A stretch of DNA of 64,000 bases from Bradyrhizobium sp. CIAT3101 (GCF_029714945.1 NZ_CP121634.1:5105001-5169000); one strand, 5' to 3'. Shown: positions 43,565-53,102, counted from the stretch's first letter. Notes: a model not told the origin generated them from the sequence alone. Numbers and translations are program-made.

Positions 43565-43636
43565 ACACGCGCTCTAACGGCCTGTCAGGGCCGTCTTGCC
43601 GGAGGCGCCCATCCTCCAACGATCCTGACAAGCGCC

Positions 43637-44488
43637 ATGCCCTTCAAGTTCATCCACATCACCGACACGCATCTCGCGAACCCCGGGCTGAAGCTCTATG
43701 GCCTCGACCCGCGCGCGCGGCTGGATGCGGCGATCGCCGACATCAACGCGCACCAGTCGGACGCCGCCTTCGCGGTCGTGACCGGCGACCTCACCCATTG
43801 GGGCGAGGCTGAATCCTACGCCAATTTCGCCGATGCGATGGCGGCGCTGAAAATGCCGTACATCGCCATGGTCGGCAATCACGACAAGCGCGTCACCTGC
43901 CTCGACACCCTGAAGGCCGCGCCGCGCGACCCCAACGGTTTCGTGCAGGGCACGCGCACCACCGAGCACGGGCTGTTCGTGTTCCTGGATACGCTGGACG
44001 AGACTAGCCACGCCGGCGAGATGTGCGCCAGGCGCTTCGATTGGCTGGCGAAGACGCTGGGCGCAGCACCCGCCGATCAGCAGTTTGTCGTGTTCATGCA
44101 TCATCCGCCCTTCCCGGTCGGCGTGCACGCGATGGACGAGATCGCGCTGAAGCAGAGCGCCGAATTCGCCGAGGTGATCTCGCCCTATCGCGCGCGGATC
44201 CGCCACCTCTTCTTCGGCCATGTGCACCGTCCGATCTTCGGCAGCTACGGCAAGATCCCGTTCTCGACGCTGCGCGGCACCAACCACCAGGTCTGGTTCG
44301 AGCTCGACGCCAACGTCACCGACCATCTGGCGAGCCACGAGCCACCGGCCTACGGCGTCGTGCTGATCGACGACCAAAACCTCGTCGTGCACAGCCACGA
44401 CTTCCTCGACACCAGTCTGCGCTTTCCCTTCGAGCCCCCTGCGGGAATGGACGGCCGCGACTATGCGCTCAATTTCCCGGCGCGGTGA
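43637..44488 (+). CDS. Calcineurin-type phosphodiesterase
   Basis: A 283-residue metallophosphoesterase with all family motifs: HITDTHLA (Asp, His), TGDLTHWG (Asp), MVGNHDKR (Asn, His, Asp), FVVFMHHPPF and FFGHVHRP (His). It has no signal peptide and resembles CpdA/GpdQ-type cyclic-nucleotide or glycerophosphodiester phosphodiesterases. As first gene of a Pho-box-linked operon with a Ugp-type transporter, cytosolic cleavage of imported glycerophosphodiesters is the likeliest role (inferred). The next gene starts 2 bases after its stop. Confidence 0.85.
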   Translation: MPFKFIHITDTHLANPGLKLYGLDPRARLDAAIADINAHQSDAAFAVVTGDLTHWGEAESYANFADAMAALKMPYIAMVGNHDKRVTCLDTLKAAPRDPNGFVQGTRTTEHGLFVFLDTLDETSHAGEMCARRFDWLAKTLGAAPADQQFVVFMHHPPFPVGVHAMDEIALKQSAEFAEVISPYRARIRHLFFGHVHRPIFGSYGKIPFSTLRGTNHQVWFELDANVTDHLASHEPPAYGVVLIDDQNLVVHSHDFLDTSLRFPFEPPAGMDGRDYALNFPAR

Positions 44489-44489
44489 C

Positions 44490-45440
44490 ATGAGCCTCGC
44501 TGAGCCCGCGGCTCTTCCGGTCGCGGCTGCGGCGCCGCCGCGCCTGCATATCGCGACGCGGTTTTCAGCACGCCTCAAAGCCTCGCTGCCGGCCTATCTG
44601 CTGCTGCTGCCCTCGCTGATCTTCCTCGCGCTGTTCACCTACGGCGCGATGGGGCGCGTGCTGATCGATGCGCTCTATCAGCGCGCCACGCCGAAGGCGC
44701 CGCTGCGCTTCGTCGGCCTCGACAACATCGCCGCGGTGCTGGCGGACCCCGCCTTCACCGGCGCCGTCGTCAACAACCTCATCTACGCCGTCGGCACCGC
44801 GGTCCCGAGCATCGGGCTGGCGCTGCTGTTCGCGCTGGCGCTGGCGCGCACCAACGCCGTCACCAGCGCGCTGCGGGCTGCGCTGTTCCTGCCGGTGCTG
44901 ATCCCGATGGTCGCGGCCTCGGCGCTGTTTCTCTTCATCTTCCTGCCCAATGTCGGCCTGCTCGACTACTACATCGGACGGCTGCTGCCGGTGCTGCCGA
45001 ACTGGCTCGGCGATCCCGACATCGCGCTTTATGCGATCATGATCATCACGATCTGGAAGAACGCCGGCTATTACATGCTGTTCTTCCTCGCCGGCCTCCA
45101 GGCCGTGCCCGAAGACGTCATGGAAGCCGCGTATCTCGACGGCGCAGGTCCGTATCATAGGCTGCGCCACATCATCCTGCCGGAGCTCAAGCCGACCTTC
45201 CTGTTCGTCACCGTGATCGCCACACTCAACGCGGTGACGCAGGTCGACCATGTCTTCGTCATGACCAAGGGCGGACCGTCGAACGCCACCAACCTCGTGC
45301 TGTTCTACATCTACCAGCAGGCGGTCGAGCACTACGACATCGGCATGGCTTCAGCGGCAACGCTGCTGACCCTTGCCGCCCTCATGGTCCTCACCGCGCT
45401 GTCGTTCCGCACCATGGCGAACCGCGAGGGCGGCGCATGA
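44490..45440 (+). CDS. ABC transporter permease, UgpA/MalF-like
   Basis: A 316-residue inner-membrane permease with six predicted helices and the cytoplasmic EAA loop (EDVMEAAYLDGAGPYHRLRHIILPELKP) that contacts the ATPase. It starts at MSLAEPA, 2 bases after the phosphodiesterase stop, and overlaps the next permease by 4 bases, so the three are translationally coupled. Ugp (sn-glycerol 3-phosphate / glycerophosphodiester) specificity is suggested by the Pho box and the first gene, not by the permease itself. Confidence 0.87.
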   Translation: MSLAEPAALPVAAAAPPRLHIATRFSARLKASLPAYLLLLPSLIFLALFTYGAMGRVLIDALYQRATPKAPLRFVGLDNIAAVLADPAFTGAVVNNLIYAVGTAVPSIGLALLFALALARTNAVTSALRAALFLPVLIPMVAASALFLFIFLPNVGLLDYYIGRLLPVLPNWLGDPDIALYAIMIITIWKNAGYYMLFFLAGLQAVPEDVMEAAYLDGAGPYHRLRHIILPELKPTFLFVTVIATLNAVTQVDHVFVMTKGGPSNATNLVLFYIYQQAVEHYDIGMASAATLLTLAALMVLTALSFRTMANREGGA

Positions 45441-46306
45441 AGCTGATCGACAAGCTCTACAAGGACGCCCCGCTCGCGACGCGGAACGAGATCACGCCAA
45501 AACTCGGCTTCCTGCTGACGATCCTGCTCGCGCTCGCCTGGCTGATCCCGTTCCTCTGGATGGGCGTGGCGACGCTGCGTCCGGCCTCCGACGGCATCAA
45601 CCTGATGGCCGAGCTGATGCCGAGCCTGAAGCCGACGCTCGACAACATCAAGGATGCCTGGGAGATCGGCGACTTCCCGCGCTACTTCCTCAACACCACG
45701 ATCATCTGCACCGGCATCCTGCTGGTGCAGTTCGTCACCATCACGCTCGCGGGCTTCGCGTTCGCGCGGCTCGACTTCGCCGGCAAGACGGTGATCTTCT
45801 ACCTGTTCCTGATGCAGCTGATGCTGGTGCCGGTGCTGCTGATCGTGCCGAATTTGCGGCTCGTCGCCCAGCTCGGCCTCTACGACACGCTCGCGGGCGT
45901 GATGATGCCGTTCTTCGCCTCGGCCTTCGGCACCTTCCTGATGCGCCAGGCGTTCGAGGCGATTCCGACCGAACTGGAAGACGCAGCCCTGATCGACGGC
46001 GCCAGCCTGATCCAGCGCATCCGTCACATCTACATCCCGCTGTCGATCCCGAGCTTCTCGGCGTTCGCGATCATCTCCGTCACCAGCCACTGGAACGACT
46101 TCCTGTGGCCGCTGATGGTGATCAATTCGCCGGACAAGCGGCCGCTCACGGTTGGCCTCTCCGTCTTCACCGCGACCGCGGAAGGCACGCAGGCCTGGGG
46201 CACCATCGCCGCGGGCACACTGATGGTGATCGCGCCGCTGCTCATCACCTTCCTGATCTTCCAGAAGCGTTTCATCAGCTCTTTCGTCACCTCAGGCATC
46301 AAATAG
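45437..46306 (+). CDS. ABC transporter permease, UgpE/MalG-like
   Basis: A 289-residue second permease with six hydrophobic helices and an EAA loop (AIPTELEDAALIDGASLIQRIRHI). The ATGA overlap with the upstream permease shows coupled translation. It pairs with the UgpA-like subunit to form the channel. The substrate-binding gene starts 11 bp downstream. Confidence 0.88.
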   Translation: MKLIDKLYKDAPLATRNEITPKLGFLLTILLALAWLIPFLWMGVATLRPASDGINLMAELMPSLKPTLDNIKDAWEIGDFPRYFLNTTIICTGILLVQFVTITLAGFAFARLDFAGKTVIFYLFLMQLMLVPVLLIVPNLRLVAQLGLYDTLAGVMMPFFASAFGTFLMRQAFEAIPTELEDAALIDGASLIQRIRHIYIPLSIPSFSAFAIISVTSHWNDFLWPLMVINSPDKRPLTVGLSVFTATAEGTQAWGTIAAGTLMVIAPLLITFLIFQKRFISSFVTSGIK

Positions 46307-46317
46307 GAGATTTGTCG

Positions 46318-47652
46318 ATGCTGTTCTCCCGCAGGCTCATGCTCGGCCTTGCCATGGCAGGCTCTATGGCAGGCGCCCTCGCCGTCCCGGCGCTGGCCGG
46401 TGAAGGTCCGACCGAGATCGATCTGTTCTTCCCCGTTCCCGTCGACGGCAAGCTCGCCCGCGACATGGGCACGCTGATCAAGGAGTTCAACGAGACCCAT
46501 CCCGAGGTCAAGGCGACCGCGGTCTACACCGGCTCCTATGACGACACGCTGATCAAGACGCGCGCCTCGATCAAGGCCGGCAAGCCGCCGGCCGCCGTGA
46601 TCATGTCGGCGAACTTCCTGCTCGACATGCAGATCGAGAACGAACTCACCAATCTCGACAGCCTGATCGCCGCCGACGGCAGCACCAAGGACAAGTTCCT
46701 GGGCCAATTCTTCCCGGCGCTGCAAGGCAATGCGGTGATCGATCGCTCGGTCTACGGCGTGCCCTTCCACAATTCGACGCCGCTGCTCTACATCAATGCC
46801 GACAAGGCGAAGGAAGCCGGCCTCGATCCGAGCAAGCCGCCGCAGACCTGGGCCGAGCTCACCGACTGGGCCAAGAAGCTCACCAAGCGCGAGGGCGACA
46901 AGGTGACCCAATGGGGCATCGCGATCCCCTGCGCCTACGACTATTGCGGCTGGATGATGGAAACGCTCACCATGACCAATGGCGGGCGCTACTACAACGA
47001 GGAGTTCGGCGGCGAGGTCTACTACGATACGCCCTCGATGCTCGGCGCACTGACCTGGTGGAACGACCTCGTCAGCAAGCACAAGGTCCACCCGCCCGGC
47101 GCGACGCCCGGCCCTGCCGTCAGCACCTCCTTCATCTCCGGCAACGCCGCGATGATGATGCTGTCGACGGGCTCGCTGACCTATGTGCGCGAGAACGCCA
47201 AGTTCAACTACAAGGTCGCCTTCATCCCGCGCAACGTGCGCAACGCCGTGCCGATCGGCGGCGCTTCGCTGATCATTCCGGCCGGCGTCGAAGCCGACAA
47301 GCAGAAGGCCGCCTGGACGCTGATCAAGTGGATGACCTCGCCCGAGAAGAGCGCCTGGTGGAGCCGTGCGACGGGCTATTTCGCCCCCAACATGGCCGCC
47401 TACAAGACGCCTGACATGGTCGAGTTCCTGAACAAAAACCCGGACGCCAAGACCGCCGTCGAGCAGCTCGACGTCGCAAAGCCCTGGTTTGCGACCTACA
47501 AGACCGTGCCGGTGCGCAAGAACCTCGAGGACGAGGTGATGCTGGTCCTCAACGGCAAGAAGCAGCCGAAGGAGGCGCTCGTCGCCGCCCAGAAGGCCGC
47601 GGACGAGACGCTGAAGCCGTACAATGCCGAGACGTCGCTGAAGCTGCCGTAA
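46318..47652 (+). CDS. Solute-binding protein, UgpB-like
   Basis: A 444-residue periplasmic binding protein of the carbohydrate/glycerol-3-phosphate class. Signal peptide with a twin Arg (FSRRLMLGLAMAGSMAGALA), then a two-lobe fold with blocks GVPFHNSTPLLYINADKAKEAGLDP, WAELTDWAKKLTKREGD and WTLIKWMTSPEKSAWWSRATGYFA, typical of UgpB. TAGGAGAT precedes the ATG. Last gene of the operon; no ATP-binding subunit follows, so the transporter must use an ATPase encoded elsewhere. Confidence 0.87.
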   Translation: MLFSRRLMLGLAMAGSMAGALAVPALAGEGPTEIDLFFPVPVDGKLARDMGTLIKEFNETHPEVKATAVYTGSYDDTLIKTRASIKAGKPPAAVIMSANFLLDMQIENELTNLDSLIAADGSTKDKFLGQFFPALQGNAVIDRSVYGVPFHNSTPLLYINADKAKEAGLDPSKPPQTWAELTDWAKKLTKREGDKVTQWGIAIPCAYDYCGWMMETLTMTNGGRYYNEEFGGEVYYDTPSMLGALTWWNDLVSKHKVHPPGATPGPAVSTSFISGNAAMMMLSTGSLTYVRENAKFNYKVAFIPRNVRNAVPIGGASLIIPAGVEADKQKAAWTLIKWMTSPEKSAWWSRATGYFAPNMAAYKTPDMVEFLNKNPDAKTAVEQLDVAKPWFATYKTVPVRKNLEDEVMLVLNGKKQPKEALVAAQKAADETLKPYNAETSLKLP

Positions 47653-47730
47653 GGCCTCCTGCAACGATAAACGAACATCGGCGCTCCGTCATGCGGGGCG
47701 CCGAATTCGTTTCCCCGGGTGTGCTCTTGT

Positions 47731-48720
47731 TCAGATCGTCACGACGATCTTGCCGAATTGCTCGTTCGACTCCAGGAAACGATGCGCCGCGACGATGTCC
47801 TCGAGCGGGAACGTTCGGGCGATGATCGGATTCAACGTGCCGTCCGCCAGCCCATCGAGGATGAAAGCCTTGGCCTGCGCAAGCCGCGCGGAATCGCGGG
47901 TGATCTCATGCACGAGGTAGCCGCGCAGGACCAGGCTCTTGGTCAGCACGTTGAAGAGCGGGAACGGCGTCGGCTCCGGGCTCAACCCGCCGTATTCGAT
48001 CAAAATGCCGCCCGGCGACATCGCCGCGGTCAGCGGCTCGAACGCGCGCCCGCCGACCGCATCGAGCACCACACGGACGCCGTTTGGTCCGGCGATGTCC
48101 TCCAGCCGAGCGCCGATGTCCTCTTCGTCCGACGCAATAACGTGGGCAGCGCCGGCGTCGCGCAAGGCCTGCCGCTTGGTTGAGGTCCGCGTCAGGGCGA
48201 CCGGAACGGCACCGACCCGGTTGGCGATCTGGACGGCCGCGAGCCCAACGCTGCTCGATGCCGCCGTGATGGCGACGACGTCCCCTCGCCCGAGGCCTGC
48301 GATATCGACCAGCGCGCCGTAAGCCGTGAGATATTGCATCCACACCGCCGCCGCCGTCTCGAAGCTCAGCCCTGGCGGATTCGTCACGACGAGTTGCGCT
48401 GGAAACGTCGCGAGCTCGGCATACGCCGGCCATCGCACCATCGACAGCGGCGGCACGATGCTGACGGCATCGCCCGGCGCGAAGCCGGAAACATCCTCGC
48501 CGACAGCCTCGACGAGGCCTGCCGCCTCCAGCCCAAGGCCGGACGGGAACGTCGCAGGCTCGATATAGGTCCCCCGCCGCAACAGGGCTTCCGCGCGGTT
48601 GAGGCCAAGCGCCTTGACCCGGATCTGCACCTCGCCCCGTGCCGGCGGCGCGACGTCGACGGACTCGATGCGCAGCACCTCGGGGCCGCCATGCCGGTGG
48701 AAACGAACGACGCGGACCAT
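47731..48720 (-). CDS. Zinc-free MDR oxidoreductase, quinone-reductase-like
   Basis: A 329-residue medium-chain dehydrogenase/reductase. The catalytic N-terminal part (ARGEVQIRVKALGLNRAEALLRRG, LGLEAAGLVEAVGEDVSGFAPGD) lacks the Cys/His zinc ligands of alcohol dehydrogenases, and the cofactor domain has AASSSVGLAAVQIANRVGAVPVALT. It belongs with NADPH:quinone reductase-like enzymes; substrate unknown. GGAGTG precedes the ATG at 48720. Divergent from the LysR gene, which is its likely regulator. Confidence 0.83.
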   Translation of the reverse strand: MVRVVRFHRHGGPEVLRIESVDVAPPARGEVQIRVKALGLNRAEALLRRGTYIEPATFPSGLGLEAAGLVEAVGEDVSGFAPGDAVSIVPPLSMVRWPAYAELATFPAQLVVTNPPGLSFETAAAVWMQYLTAYGALVDIAGLGRGDVVAITAASSSVGLAAVQIANRVGAVPVALTRTSTKRQALRDAGAAHVIASDEEDIGARLEDIAGPNGVRVVLDAVGGRAFEPLTAAMSPGGILIEYGGLSPEPTPFPLFNVLTKSLVLRGYLVHEITRDSARLAQAKAFILDGLADGTLNPIIARTFPLEDIVAAHRFLESNEQFGKIVVTI

Positions 48721-48824
48721 TGGATTCACTCCGAAACAATTGAACTGAATGGAGCTATGCCGCGCCCGCTGAAGCGGATAAATCGCAGAAACAAGCGAAC
48801 AGTCGAAACCCGGAGTTTTCAATC

Positions 48825-49724
48825 ATGGATCGCCTGACCAGCATGGCCGTATTCGTCAAGGCCGTCGATCTCGGCTCGTTCGCGGCCGCGGCCGACGCCT
48901 TCGAGATGTCCGGGCCGATGGTCGGCAAGCATGTGCGCTTCCTTGAAGAGCGCCTGAGCGTCCGCCTCCTCAACCGCACCACGCGCCGCCAGAGCCTGAC
49001 TGACGCAGGGCAAGCCTATTACGAGCGCTGTCGTGCCGTCCTCATCGAGGCCGAGGCCGCCGACGCCGTCGTCGCCGACGAACAATCGGAGCCGCGCGGA
49101 AAACTGCGCGTGACCATGCCTGCCCTGCTGGGACGGCACTGCATCGCCCCCTTGCTGATGAAGCTCGCGCGAAAATATCCGCAGCTCGAGCTCGACCTCT
49201 CGTTCGGGGATCCGATCGCCGACATCATCGAGGCCGGTTATGACCTCGCGATCCGGACCGGCGATCTCGACGACCAGTCCGGCCTGATCACACGGCGCAT
49301 CGCAAGCCAGCGCATGGTGGTGTGCGGCGCGAGGTCGTATTTGCGCGCCAACGGCAAGCCGAAGAAGATCGACGATCTCGCGGCACATCAGGCGATCATC
49401 TATCGCCGCTCCGGACGCGTCCGGCCGTGGCTATTTCCGCAAGCAGGCCAGCCGCCACGCGAGATCATGCCGGCCGGCCGGCTGCGTCTCGATGATCTCG
49501 AGGCCATCGCCGACGCCGCCGCGCAGGGCATGGGCCTGGCCTGGCTGCCCTCCTGGCTGGTCCGCGAGCGCCTCGACACCGGCACGCTGATCGGCCTCTT
49601 CAACGGACAGGACGAATTCCTCTACGACTGCCACGCGCTGTGGCCGCGCTCGCCCCGCATGCCGCCGAAGATCCGGGCCGCCGTGGATATCCTGGCTGCA
49701 GCCCTGCCGAAGCTCATGACGTGA
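48825..49724 (+). CDS. LysR-type transcriptional regulator
   Basis: A 299-residue LysR protein with a winged HTH at about 1-60 (MAVFVKAVDLGSFAAAADAFEMSGPMVGKHV) and an effector domain (about 90-295). The HTH is of the AaeR/DsdC-related group often found beside oxidoreductases. With 104 bp between its start and that of the divergent MDR gene, mutual regulation is expected. CGGAG precedes the ATG. Confidence 0.9.
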   Translation: MDRLTSMAVFVKAVDLGSFAAAADAFEMSGPMVGKHVRFLEERLSVRLLNRTTRRQSLTDAGQAYYERCRAVLIEAEAADAVVADEQSEPRGKLRVTMPALLGRHCIAPLLMKLARKYPQLELDLSFGDPIADIIEAGYDLAIRTGDLDDQSGLITRRIASQRMVVCGARSYLRANGKPKKIDDLAAHQAIIYRRSGRVRPWLFPQAGQPPREIMPAGRLRLDDLEAIADAAAQGMGLAWLPSWLVRERLDTGTLIGLFNGQDEFLYDCHALWPRSPRMPPKIRAAVDILAAALPKLMT

Positions 49725-49850
49725 CCCACGGGCCCGCCCCCATTAACCCCCGTCCACCATCCGGCCCGCCCCGCCGCCGGTAACCATTTGAATTAACAGG
49801 GCGTCAACGCACCGCCGACAAATCTAACGGTGTTTCTGGAGATTTCCGCC

Positions 49851-49961
49851 GTGGATCTGCTGGTTTTCGAGTTCCTGGGATTGGCGCTGGTTGGCATGTG
49901 CCTGATCGTGGTGGCGCTGCCCTGCGCCCGCAAATCCTCGCACCGGATCCGCTACGAGTAG
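49851..49961 (+). CDS. Possible 36-residue single-helix membrane peptide
   Basis: A short frame with a GTG start preceded by GGAG, encoding VDLLVFEFLGLALVGMCLI followed by VVALPCARKSSHRIRYE. One hydrophobic helix and a basic tail, typical of small membrane proteins, with third positions fitting the coding bias. It lies 117 bp upstream of rnd, with its own stop. No family recognised; translation is unproven. Confidence 0.4.
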   Translation: MDLLVFEFLGLALVGMCLIVVALPCARKSSHRIRYE

Positions 49962-50078
49962 GAATTTTGACGGAAAAGAGCGCTTTCGGTCCGAATGCAA
50001 GGCTCGAATTCGCTTAGAGCCCCTTGACATCACAGCGCTTTCGGCAGAACGGCTGATGGCAAGTGTCATGGGCCGTTC

Positions 50079-51227
50079 ATGGATTTGATTACCACCACCG
50101 CTGACCTCGCGGCTGCCTGCAGCCGGCTGGCCAAGCACCCCGTCATTACCGTCGATACCGAGTTCCTGCGCGAAACCACCTACTACCCGCTGTTGTGCGT
50201 GGTGCAGATGGCCAGCGCCGAGGAAGCGATCGTCATCGACACCCTGGCCGAGGGCATCGACCTCAAGCCGTTCTTCGAGCTGATGGCCAACGAGAGCGTG
50301 CTGAAGGTGTTCCACGCCGCGCGCCAGGACATCGAGATCATCTGGCACCAGGCCAACATCATCCCGCATCCGGTGTTCGACACCCAGGTCGCGGCCATGG
50401 TGCTCGGCTATGGCGACAGCATCGCCTATGACGCCCTGGTCGAGAAGGTCACCGGCCACCGGCCGGACAAGACCCACCGCTTCACCGACTGGTCGCGCCG
50501 GCCGCTGACCAAGGAGCAGATGCATTACGCGGTCTCCGACGTCACGCATCTGCGCGATGTGTTCGCAGCACTGGACGCCGATCTGAAGAAGCGCCGCCGC
50601 AGCGAATGGGTCTCCATCGAGATGGAGATCCTGACCTCACCCAAGACCTACGACTTCCACCCCGAGCGCGCCTGGGAACGGCTGAAGACGCGGGTTCGCA
50701 AGCCGAAGGACCTAGCCGTGCTGATGGAGGTCGCCGCCTGGCGCGAGCAGGAAGCCCAGAGCCGCGACGTGCCGCGCGGCCGCGTGCTGCGTGACGAGGC
50801 CATCAGCGACATCGCCACCCACGCGCCGAACACGCTGGAGAAGCTCGCCCATCTGCGCTCGGTGCCGAAGGGCTTTGAGAAGTCCAAATGGGGCGCGGAC
50901 ATCGTCGCCGCGGTCGAGCGCGGGCTGGCGCGGGATTTCTCGACGCTGCCGAAGCTGGAGAAGCCGCGCAACAACAATAATGGCGCGGCGACCGTCGAGC
51001 TGTTGAAGGTGCTGCTGCGCATGACCGCGGAGCGTCATGCGGTCGCGAGCAAGGTGATCGCGACCGTCGACGATCTCGAGGAGATCGCAGCCGACGACGA
51101 GGCCGACGTGCCGGCGCTCCGCGGCTGGCGCCGCGAGCTGTTCGGCGACAACGCGCTGAAGCTGAAGCGCGGCGAGCTGGCGCTTGCGATCGAGAAGGGT
51201 CGCGTGATCGGGGTTCAGCGGGCTTAG
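50079..51227 (+). CDS. rnd: Ribonuclease D
   Basis: 3'-to-5' exoribonuclease used in tRNA and stable RNA processing. 382 residues: DEDDy exonuclease domain (about 1-180; [15 protein letters not shown] supplies Asp and Glu, then [12 protein letters not shown] and [13 protein letters not shown]) and an HRDC domain (about 205-285; [15 protein letters not shown]) for RNA binding. Third gene of no operon; a TTGACA-like element at about 50034 may be part of its promoter. A palindromic repeat follows the stop codon. Confidence 0.95.
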   Translation: MDLITTTADLAAACSRLAKHPVITVDTEFLRETTYYPLLCVVQMASAEEAIVIDTLAEGIDLKPFFELMANESVLKVFHAARQDIEIIWHQANIIPHPVFDTQVAAMVLGYGDSIAYDALVEKVTGHRPDKTHRFTDWSRRPLTKEQMHYAVSDVTHLRDVFAALDADLKKRRRSEWVSIEMEILTSPKTYDFHPERAWERLKTRVRKPKDLAVLMEVAAWREQEAQSRDVPRGRVLRDEAISDIATHAPNTLEKLAHLRSVPKGFEKSKWGADIVAAVERGLARDFSTLPKLEKPRNNNNGAATVELLKVLLRMTAERHAVASKVIATVDDLEEIAADDEADVPALRGWRRELFGDNALKLKRGELALAIEKGRVIGVQRA

Positions 51228-51237
51228 GCGGTTAAAC

Positions 51238-51360
51238 CGTCATCCTGAGGTGCGCGCCATGCGCAGCATGGCGAGCCTCGAAGGATGCACGCCCCGCTGC
51301 GGCCAGTCGGGCCGTCGCCCTTCGAGGCTCGCCGAAGAGGCGAGCACCTCAGGGTGACGG
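51238..51360. repeat. Long palindromic repeat (CCGTCATCCTGAGGTGC family)
   Basis: CCGTCATCCTGAGGTGC at the left pairs with GCACCTCAGGGTGACGG at the right (one wobble), and CGAGCCTCGAAGG pairs with CCTTCGAGGCTCG inside. It lies between rnd and the convergent aminotransferase gene, a position suited to a bidirectional terminator. Confidence 0.85.
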
Positions 51361-51381
51361 GGACAGGCTGACTGACGAGCC

Positions 51382-52764
51382 CTACGCCTGCGGCAGCTTG
51401 GCCACTTCCGGCTTCATGTCATCCAGCACGCCAGTGATCGCCGCGATCAGCTCGTCGATCTGGGCCTTGGTGACGATCAGCGGCGGGCAGATGGCAATGG
51501 CGTCGAGCATGTTGCGCGAGATCACGCCGCGCTCCTGGAGCATGCGGCTCGCCATGCCGCCGACGGCGCCGGGCGTCGCGGCTGCGGTCTTGCGGCCCTT
51601 GTCGAGCACGAGCTCGAGCGCTGCGATCATGCCGACGCCGCGGACCTCGCCGACCAGCGGATGGCTGGTGAGCTCGCGCAGCTTGGCCTGCATGTAACCG
51701 CCGAGCTCGGCGGCGTGCGCGACCAGGCCGCGCTCCTCGATGATCTTGAGGTTTTCCAGCGCGATCGCCGAGCCGACCGGATGGCCGCCGGCGGTGAAAC
51801 CGTGGCCGAGCACGCCGATCTTGTTGCTCTCATCTGCGATCGGCTCGAACATGCGGTCGTTCATGATGATCGCCGACAGCGGGAAGTAGCTGGAGGTGAT
51901 CTGCTTGGAAACCACCATCGCGTCGGGCTTGATGCCGTAGGTCTCGCAGCCGAACATCTTGCCGGTGCGGCCGAAGCCGCAGATCACTTCGTCGGCGATC
52001 AGCAGGATGTCGTACTTCTTCAGCACCGCCTGGATCTTGTCCCAATAGGTCGCCGGCGGCACGACGACGCCGCCCGCCCCCATCACCGGCTCGCCGAAGA
52101 AGGCCGCGATCGTGTCGGGTCCCTCCTTCTGGATCAGCGCGTCGAGCTCCTCGGCCCGGCGCGTCGCAAAGGCTTCCTCGCTCTCGCCGGGCGCGCCGTC
52201 CTTGTAGAAATGCGGCGAGCCCGTATGCAGGATGTTCGGCAGCGGCAGGTCGAACGAACGGTGGTTGTTGGGCAGGCCCGTGAGGCTCGCCGACGCAATG
52301 GTGACGCCGTGATAGGCGCGCATGCGGCTGATGATCTTCTTGCGCTGGGGCTGGCCGAGCGCGTTCGAACGATAGGCGATCAGCTTGAGAACGGTGTCGT
52401 TCGCCTCCGAGCCGGAATTGGTGAAGAACACCTTGCTCATCGGCACCGGCGCGAGCGCGACCAGCTTCTCGGCGAGGTCGATCGAGGGCCCGTGCGATTT
52501 GGCCGAGAAGGTGTGATAGAACGGCAGCGCCTGCATCTGCTTGTGCGCGGCCTCGACCAGGCGCTTCTCGTTGAAGCCGAGCCCGACGCTCCAGAGGCCC
52601 GCCATCGCCTCGAAATAGCGCTTGCCCGACGCATCGAACACGTACGGCCCCTCGCCGCGCTCGATCACCAGCGGGCCTGCCTGCTGATGGGCCCGCGCGT
52701 TGGTGTAGGCGTGGAGCTGGTAGGCCACATCGCGGGCTTCTTGCGAATTGGGCAGGATGGACAT
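51382..52764 (-). CDS. Class III aminotransferase (omega-transaminase)
   Basis: A 460-residue PLP enzyme that moves an amino group from an amine or omega-amino acid to pyruvate or 2-oxoglutarate. Blocks include VFFTNSGSEANDTVLKL, SRMRAYHGVTIASASLTGL, LIADEVICGFGRTGKMF, and the PLP lysine in VVSKQITSSYFPLSA; GHGFTAGGHPVGSA follows. It resembles putrescine/beta-alanine:pyruvate transaminases; the donor is not determined. AAGGGA precedes the ATG. Convergent with rnd; its upstream neighbours are the 59-aa gene and its operon. Confidence 0.9.
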   Translation of the reverse strand: MSILPNSQEARDVAYQLHAYTNARAHQQAGPLVIERGEGPYVFDASGKRYFEAMAGLWSVGLGFNEKRLVEAAHKQMQALPFYHTFSAKSHGPSIDLAEKLVALAPVPMSKVFFTNSGSEANDTVLKLIAYRSNALGQPQRKKIISRMRAYHGVTIASASLTGLPNNHRSFDLPLPNILHTGSPHFYKDGAPGESEEAFATRRAEELDALIQKEGPDTIAAFFGEPVMGAGGVVVPPATYWDKIQAVLKKYDILLIADEVICGFGRTGKMFGCETYGIKPDAMVVSKQITSSYFPLSAIIMNDRMFEPIADESNKIGVLGHGFTAGGHPVGSAIALENLKIIEERGLVAHAAELGGYMQAKLRELTSHPLVGEVRGVGMIAALELVLDKGRKTAAATPGAVGGMASRMLQERGVISRNMLDAIAICPPLIVTKAQIDELIAAITGVLDDMKPEVAKLPQA

Positions 52765-52922
52765 TTGCAGGGATCCCTTAAGTCATGACGTCGCCGCTGC
52801 GGCCAACGCCATCGCTCGATTGTGAGATTACTTGGCTATTGCGACGACGCAAAACTTGCAACGCCAATTCGTCGGCAGCAAGCGCTCAGCAGCGATGCAC
52901 AAAGCCGCACTCGAGACAGCGC

Positions 52923-53102
52923 TCAGGTCGCGCTGTCGTCATGTCCCTCTTGGTCGGCTGCGGCTTCCTTCACCTCGACCAGCGCCATCGAGAGCAGATA
53001 AACGGTCGTGGACAGGCCGATCCGGCGCGCCGCCTCGACGGCACGCGACAGATCGCTCGCCAGCTCCTTGAGTTCGTCCTCCCGAGACAATGTCCCACCC
53101 AT
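52923..53102 (-). CDS. 59-residue helical protein at the end of the acyltransferase operon
   Basis: MGGTLSREDELKELASDLSR then VEAARRIGLSTTVYLLSMAL and an acidic tail ending GHDDSAT. Almost entirely predicted helix with an amphipathic pattern, no Cys and no signal peptide. Third positions are strongly GC-rich, which supports a real gene. It begins 22 bp after the stop of the isochorismatase-fold gene and is probably the last gene of that operon. Ribosome site weak, start uncertain by one or two codons. Confidence 0.55.
   Translation of the reverse strand: MGGTLSREDELKELASDLSRAVEAARRIGLSTTVYLLSMALVEVKEAAADQEGHDDSAT

Noticed and set aside
45373..46317. In-frame extension of the UgpB-like gene into the second permease gene
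   Set aside because: The ribosome site TAGGAGAT and the signal peptide fix the start at 46318; the extension is antisense-free but overlaps the permease in another frame.
47680..47710. Possible terminator between the UgpB-like gene and the MDR gene (GGCGC / GCGCC)
   Set aside because: The stem is short with a 13-bp loop, and the trailing T residues are few; too weak to annotate.
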